From CAVSNH01 sp963729275 (GTDB taxonomy: Bacteria; Actinomycetota; Acidimicrobiia; Acidimicrobiales; RAAP-2), in the NCBI GenBank assembly GCA_963729275.1, contig CAVSNH010000003.1, positions 186,001-250,000 of the forward strand: a stretch of 64,000 bases of DNA, read 5' to 3'. Both the position numbers and the translations under genes were made by a program. This document shows positions 60,479 to 64,000 of the stretch, one piece after another. The number at the start of each line of letters is the position of its first letter. Position 1 is the stretch's first letter. Below the pieces are notes generated by a model. That model ran no database searches and was not told where the DNA came from. It was given only the letters and a program-made list of their open reading frames with translations.

Positions 60479-61624
60479 TCAGGAGGCGAGCCGCTCCATG
60501 GGCGGGCCCTCGGCCTGGGCGTCGATCTCCTCGGCGGTGTCGGTCCACGACTCGAACTGGATGACGCCGAGCTCGGTGAACTTGGTCCGTAGCCAGCCGT
60601 CAGCGGCGTCGAGCAACCCGAGCTTCTTGCAGTTGGGCACGATCTTGGAGAACAACAGCGCCTGGAACTGTCCCCGTTCCGGTGCCTGCTGAACGACCGG
60701 GACGATGGCTTTCGGGTCGATACCCATGCGATCCCACACCTCCTGCTGGAGGAAACGGTCACGCATGCGCACCGCCGCCTCGAAGGCGAACTCCTGGCGC
60801 TCGCGCAACTCGGCCGCGCTGAGCTCCTGGTAGTACTCCTCGAGGCTGAGGACGCCGAAGGCGACGTGACGGGCCTCGTCGGCCATCACGTAACGCAGCA
60901 ACGTCTTGAGCAGTGGGTCACCGGTCATCTGGTGCATGAACCCGAAGGCGGCGAGGGCCAGACCTTCGACCATGATCTGCATGCCCAGATAGGTCATGTC
61001 CCAACGCGAGTCGCGGATGATGTCGTCGAGGAGCAGGCCGAGATGGGCGTTGAGTGGATAGTGACCCGAGAGCTTCTCGTCGAGGTACTTGCCGAACACT
61101 TCCACGTGGCGGGCTTCGTCCATCACCTGAGTCGAGGCGTAGTACTTGGCGTCGATCCAGGGCACCGACTCGACGATCTTGGCCGTGCAGATGAGGGCAC
61201 CCTGCTCGCCGTGGAGGAACTGGGACAGCGTCCAGTTCTGGCTCTCGACGCCGAACTGCAGCCACTCCTTGTCCGTCCAGCGCTCGACCGGCGTGCCCGT
61301 CAGGTCGAAGCCGGCGCCGAAGCCGCCAGTCGCCTCGGCCTGGGCCAGCACCAGCTTCTCCTGGTCGACATCGGTGTCCCACGGCAGGTCGGTCTCACCG
61401 TTCCACTGCGCCTTCTTGGCCTTCTCGTAGAGCTTGTTGAGCTTGGGGCGAGCGCCCTTTTGGTAGTCCCACGTGAAGATGGAGTCGTAGTCGGAGTGCA
61501 CGACGTGGCGGCCGTCGGGCTCCTCGACGCCCACGACCGAGAGGATGGCCTCGAAGTCGTTGATCTCGTCGCGGCCGATGATGTCCTCGGTGCTGCTCAT
61601 CTCGGTGGTGATCTCAGTGGTCAT
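60479..61624 (-). CDS. ferritin-like di-iron protein, function unknown
   Basis: 381 aa, all-helical. Two symmetric metal motifs are visible: a Glu in HGEQGALI followed 30 residues later by VMDEARHVEV, and a Glu in VEGLALAAF followed 30 residues later by ADEARHVAFG. This double EX29EXXH pattern defines a carboxylate-bridged di-iron site as in AurF, ribonucleotide reductase R2 and related oxygenases. ATG 61624 shares a base with the stop of the TetR gene before it, so the pair is coupled. Substrate unknown; oxidation of a small molecule or an aryl amine is possible. Confidence 0.8.
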   Translation of the reverse strand: MTTEITTEMSSTEDIIGRDEINDFEAILSVVGVEEPDGRHVVHSDYDSIFTWDYQKGARPKLNKLYEKAKKAQWNGETDLPWDTDVDQEKLVLAQAEATGGFGAGFDLTGTPVERWTDKEWLQFGVESQNWTLSQFLHGEQGALICTAKIVESVPWIDAKYYASTQVMDEARHVEVFGKYLDEKLSGHYPLNAHLGLLLDDIIRDSRWDMTYLGMQIMVEGLALAAFGFMHQMTGDPLLKTLLRYVMADEARHVAFGVLSLEEYYQELSAAELRERQEFAFEAAVRMRDRFLQQEVWDRMGIDPKAIVPVVQQAPERGQFQALLFSKIVPNCKKLGLLDAADGWLRTKFTELGVIQFESWTDTAEEIDAQAEGPPMERLAS

Positions 61625-62376
61625 CAGCTGGCTCCTTGGCTGGTTCGAGAGCAATCGATGGTGGCTGCCTCGTCATCCGATGGTGATCCGGAAGCAGATG
61701 GTGGGGAGAGGACGGTGGTCTGAGGGGTGGCGGCCCGGTGAAGGGCTCGCACACCGGGCATGACGAAGGTGGACACGAGGTGGGCGGCCTGGGCCGCGTC
61801 GCAGAGGTCGGTCTCCGGCGACGGTGAGATGGCGTACGAAAGGACGATGCGGGTGGCCCACTCGGCCACCCGCCCGGCCTCGGCCGGCCGCAGCCAACGG
61901 CCCAGGAACGGTGCACCGAAGCGTGAGGCGGCCTTCATCAGACGATTCGAGTCCTCAAAGGCCAGGTGCCCGAGGATGGTCTCCGGCTCGTGGGCCACGA
62001 GGTAGGCGAGGGCTGGATGGTGGCGGATGCGAGTCGAGGCTTCGACAATGCCGACCACCAGGGCCTCGTTGAGGTCGGAGGCAGCACCGAGGCGAGTGGC
62101 GAGGGCCGAGAACAGGCGGGCGGCCTCGGTGTCCACCACCGCGGCCAGGATCTCGTCGCGCCCTCCGGGGAAGGTCCGGTAGATGGTGGCCCGGGACAGG
62201 CCGGCCTGGCGGGCGATGTCGTCGACGGTGGTCTTGACCGTGCCGTAACGGGCCAGGCAGGCCAGCGTGGCGTCGACCACGCGGACCCGATGGGGCGAGG
62301 CAACTTCGGCGTCGGGGGTCCCTGATTGCCCGGCGTCCTCCCCGACGACGCGCAGCACACCCGATGCGATTGACAC
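61624..62376 (-). CDS. TetR family regulator, coupled to the di-iron protein
   Basis: About 250 aa. The DNA-binding part has VVDATLACLARYGTVKTTVD and the recognition helix AGLSRATIYRTFPGG. The ligand domain is variable (VASTRIRHHPALAYLVAHEP). GTG 62376 lies six bases after a good -10, so the mRNA may be leaderless. Its stop overlaps the di-iron gene, which it probably regulates along with itself. It resembles the next TetR in both domains, suggesting a duplication. Confidence 0.88.
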   Translation of the reverse strand: MSIASGVLRVVGEDAGQSGTPDAEVASPHRVRVVDATLACLARYGTVKTTVDDIARQAGLSRATIYRTFPGGRDEILAAVVDTEAARLFSALATRLGAASDLNEALVVGIVEASTRIRHHPALAYLVAHEPETILGHLAFEDSNRLMKAASRFGAPFLGRWLRPAEAGRVAEWATRIVLSYAISPSPETDLCDAAQAAHLVSTFVMPGVRALHRAATPQTTVLSPPSASGSPSDDEAATIDCSRTSQGAS

Positions 62377-62382
62377 GCTGGA

Positions 62383-62412
62383 ACGTTAGGTCAGTCTTTG
62401 TCTCATTGTCAA
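62383..62412 (-). promoter_or_regulatory. promoter of the TetR/di-iron gene pair
   Basis: On the minus strand, TTGACA (62412-62407), an 18-base spacer and TAACGT (62388-62383) make a near-consensus sigma-70 promoter. Only six bases separate the -10 from the GTG, so transcription would start about at the start codon. The -35 lies at the end of the preceding TetR gene. Confidence 0.6.
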
Positions 62413-62993
62413 CGACGAGCGGCCGGGGGACCGACCACGCCGGCCAACAGCTCGGCCTCGACCAGCTCGGCCACCTGGTCCGGGTCCTCGAGGTCCCATC
62501 GTCCCGGAGCCACGATGTAGGAGAGGACCATCCGGACCAGGAAGTCGGCCGCCTCGTGGAGGTCCACGCCGGCCAGCACCCCCCGGGCCTCGAGGTAGGG
62601 GATGAGGAATTCGGCCATGACCCGGCGGACTCGAACGCTTTCGATGGTGAGGGCGGGCAGCAACTTCTCCGGCTCCGTCACCATGACCCGCTGCAGGACC
62701 TCGTGCTCGAGGATGGAGCGCCGGGCGAAGCGGATGCCGAGCTCGAGGACCTCCTCCAGGCTGGTGGCGGTCTGGACTTGCTCGTAGAGACGAAGGAAGA
62801 ACTCGGACGTGGCCCAGGCCACGGTGGCATCCAGCAGTTCGTCCCGACCACCCGGAAATGTGCGGTAGACGGTGGCCCGGGATACCGCCGCCTCGCGAGC
62901 GGCGTCCTCGATGGTGGTCTTGGTCAGGCCCCAACGGGCCACGCAGGCGTAGGTGGCAGCCAGGATGCGTTGGCGGGTGTCGTCCACGGGCAC
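62409..62993 (-). CDS. TetR family regulator
   Basis: 194 aa. RQRILAATYACVARWGLTKT and AAVSRATVYRTFPGGRDELL form the helix-turn-helix. The C-terminal domain (RSILEHEVLQRVMVTEPEKL, FLVRMVLSYIVAPGRWD) parallels that of the adjacent TetR. GTG 62993 follows GGGCGGGGAG; GTG 62987 is two codons in. It begins just after the dapB stop and may be cotranscribed with dapB. Target unknown. Confidence 0.88.
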   Translation of the reverse strand: MPVDDTRQRILAATYACVARWGLTKTTIEDAAREAAVSRATVYRTFPGGRDELLDATVAWATSEFFLRLYEQVQTATSLEEVLELGIRFARRSILEHEVLQRVMVTEPEKLLPALTIESVRVRRVMAEFLIPYLEARGVLAGVDLHEAADFLVRMVLSYIVAPGRWDLEDPDQVAELVEAELLAGVVGPPAARR

Positions 62994-63006
62994 CGCTCCC
63001 CCGCCC

Positions 63007-63834
63007 TCAGAGCCCGAGCAGTGGCTCGAGGCCGACGGTGAGACCCGGTCGGTGCGGCACCGCGCCGATGGCCAGCAGCACACCGTCCATGAACGAGACC
63101 CGGTCGGTCGTGTCGTGGCGCAGGGTCAGCGTCTGACCGGTCGACCCGAAGACCACCTCTTGGTGGGCCACCAGCCCCGGCAGGCGCAGCGAATGGATGC
63201 GCACCCCGCCCGGTCCCTCGCCCCCGCGCACGCCCTCGACCACGGTGGTCGTCGTCCGGTCACCGGGTAGCGCGGCGGCACCGGCCGAGGTACGACCGGC
63301 GGCGATGCGCTCGGCCGTCCGCAGCGAGGTGCCGGAAGGGGCGTCCACCTTTCCCTCGTGGTGGAGCTCGACGATCTCCACCGAGTCGAAGTGGGGGGCG
63401 GCGAGCTCGCAGAAGCGCATGAGCAACACCGCGCCGATGGCGAAGTTGGCGGCCACCACACAGTTGGGTGCTCCGGCTGGGGGGCCGGCAAACTGCCGAC
63501 CCCAGTCGTCGAGGTCGAGCTGGGTGACGCCCGTGGTGCCCACCACGGCATGGATGCCGGCCGCCGCGCACACAGGCAGGGTGGTGCGCACGGCTTCGAT
63601 GCGGGTGAAGTCGACGGCGACATCGACGCCGGCCTCGGCCATGGCCGTGGCGTCGGCCGCCACGGCCACCGATCCGGCATCGGCGCCGACCAGCGCAGAG
63701 AGATCGGCGCCGACGAAGCCCGGGTCGACGGCGCTGACGAGATCGAGACCCGGGCGACCGATCACCGCCCGGGACACCTCTCGGCCCATGCGACCGCCAG
63801 CGCCGACGACACCGACACGCACCACCTCAGACAC
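63007..63834 (-). CDS. dapB: 4-hydroxy-tetrahydrodipicolinate reductase
   Basis: Second step after DapA, 275 aa. The nucleotide-binding fold starts VRVGVVGAGGRMGREVSRAV. VDFTRIEAV, VVGTTGVTQLDL and the substrate-binding ELHHEGKVDAPSGTSL with the conserved His pair and Lys are present, then SFMDGVLLAIGA near the end. GTG 63834 starts it. It is separated from dapA by two regulators and a di-iron gene, an unusual insertion. Confidence 0.95.
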   Translation of the reverse strand: MSEVVRVGVVGAGGRMGREVSRAVIGRPGLDLVSAVDPGFVGADLSALVGADAGSVAVAADATAMAEAGVDVAVDFTRIEAVRTTLPVCAAAGIHAVVGTTGVTQLDLDDWGRQFAGPPAGAPNCVVAANFAIGAVLLMRFCELAAPHFDSVEIVELHHEGKVDAPSGTSLRTAERIAAGRTSAGAAALPGDRTTTTVVEGVRGGEGPGGVRIHSLRLPGLVAHQEVVFGSTGQTLTLRHDTTDRVSFMDGVLLAIGAVPHRPGLTVGLEPLLGL

Positions 63835-63891
63835 GCGGGTGAGCCTACTGGCGCCATCTCCGTCGACCGAGGAAGGCCGGCGCGGCCGTCG

Positions 63892-64000
63892 TCACCCGCG
63901 CTCGAAGACGAAGAGCGTCAATCCCATCCGGCCAACCCAGTCGGCATTCGAGCGGAGTGCGGCGAGACCCAAGGCGATGTCTGAGTCGTCGAGGGCGGTG
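63892..64000 (-). CDS. C-terminal end of a gene cut by the window edge
   Basis: The last 35 residues of a minus-strand frame (ALDDSDIALGLAALRSN, WVGRMGLTLFVFERG, then TGA). The sequence reads like genuine protein, in contrast to the other frames here. Too little is present to name it. Confidence 0.45.
   Translation of the reverse strand, partial: TALDDSDIALGLAALRSNADWVGRMGLTLFVFERG

Overview
The window is GC-rich, gene-dense DNA with no insertion sequence, prophage, CRISPR array, rRNA or recognisable tRNA. Gene content points to an actinobacterium. A division and cell-wall cluster runs from mraZ to ftsZ without ftsA and continues into sepF, yggT and a DivIVA/Wag31 gene. Other actinobacterial marks are a Bpa-type proteasome activator, a DUF3040 membrane protein, the lexA / LysM protein / nrdR neighbourhood known from mycobacteria, and many GTG and TTG starts with GTGA or ATGA stop-start overlaps. 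A deep-branching class such as Acidimicrobiia is my guess, not something the sequence proves.

Layout. 0.1-8.6 kb: assorted metabolic genes (carotenoid oxygenase, LCP-family cell-wall ligase, SDR, DUF255 protein, alkaline-phosphatase-superfamily enzyme, Bpa). 8.7-12.5 kb: dnaE, split by a frame change in a 9-bp minisatellite. 12.8-17.0 kb: a hypothetical protein, an Rrf2 regulator, a frameshifted channel-like membrane protein, a histidine phosphatase and a sigma-70 factor. 17.0-36.7 kb, minus strand: rluD-lspA-dksA-like, divIVA, yggT, sepF, yggS, pgeF (frameshifted), then ftsZ-ftsQ-murB-murC-murG-ftsW-mraY-murE-ftsI-ftsL-rsmH-mraZ. The murD and murF genes normally found in this cluster are not here. 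37.0-40.0 kb: lipoate ligase-like, HNH nuclease, a small conserved protein, ROK kinase, DUF3040. 40.1-44.2 kb: a DNA-damage module. lexA is divergent from a LysM gene across four LexA boxes, and nrdR, a PIG-L deacetylase and dinB follow the LysM gene. 44.3-63.8 kb, minus strand: almost the whole succinylase route to meso-diaminopimelate (dapE, dapD, dapC, dapF, dapA, dapB) mixed with hflX, miaA, miaB, queF, thrB, a D,D-carboxypeptidase, ftsK and rnj. A di-iron protein and two related TetR regulators sit between dapA and dapB.

How it fits together. Most of the window makes and divides the cell wall: DAP synthesis, the Mur steps, lipid II formation, the divisome, and the damage checkpoint that would pause division. 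MurE carries the DNPR signature of meso-DAP enzymes, which matches the dap genes.

Four genes (bpa, dnaE, the channel-like gene and pgeF) have interrupted frames. In bpa, the channel-like gene and pgeF, one extra base in a short G or C run restores the frame. In bpa this also restores a C-terminal GAYL that resembles the GQYL gate-opening tail of the M. tuberculosis protein. Sequencing error is the simplest explanation, but bpa and dnaE deserve a direct check.
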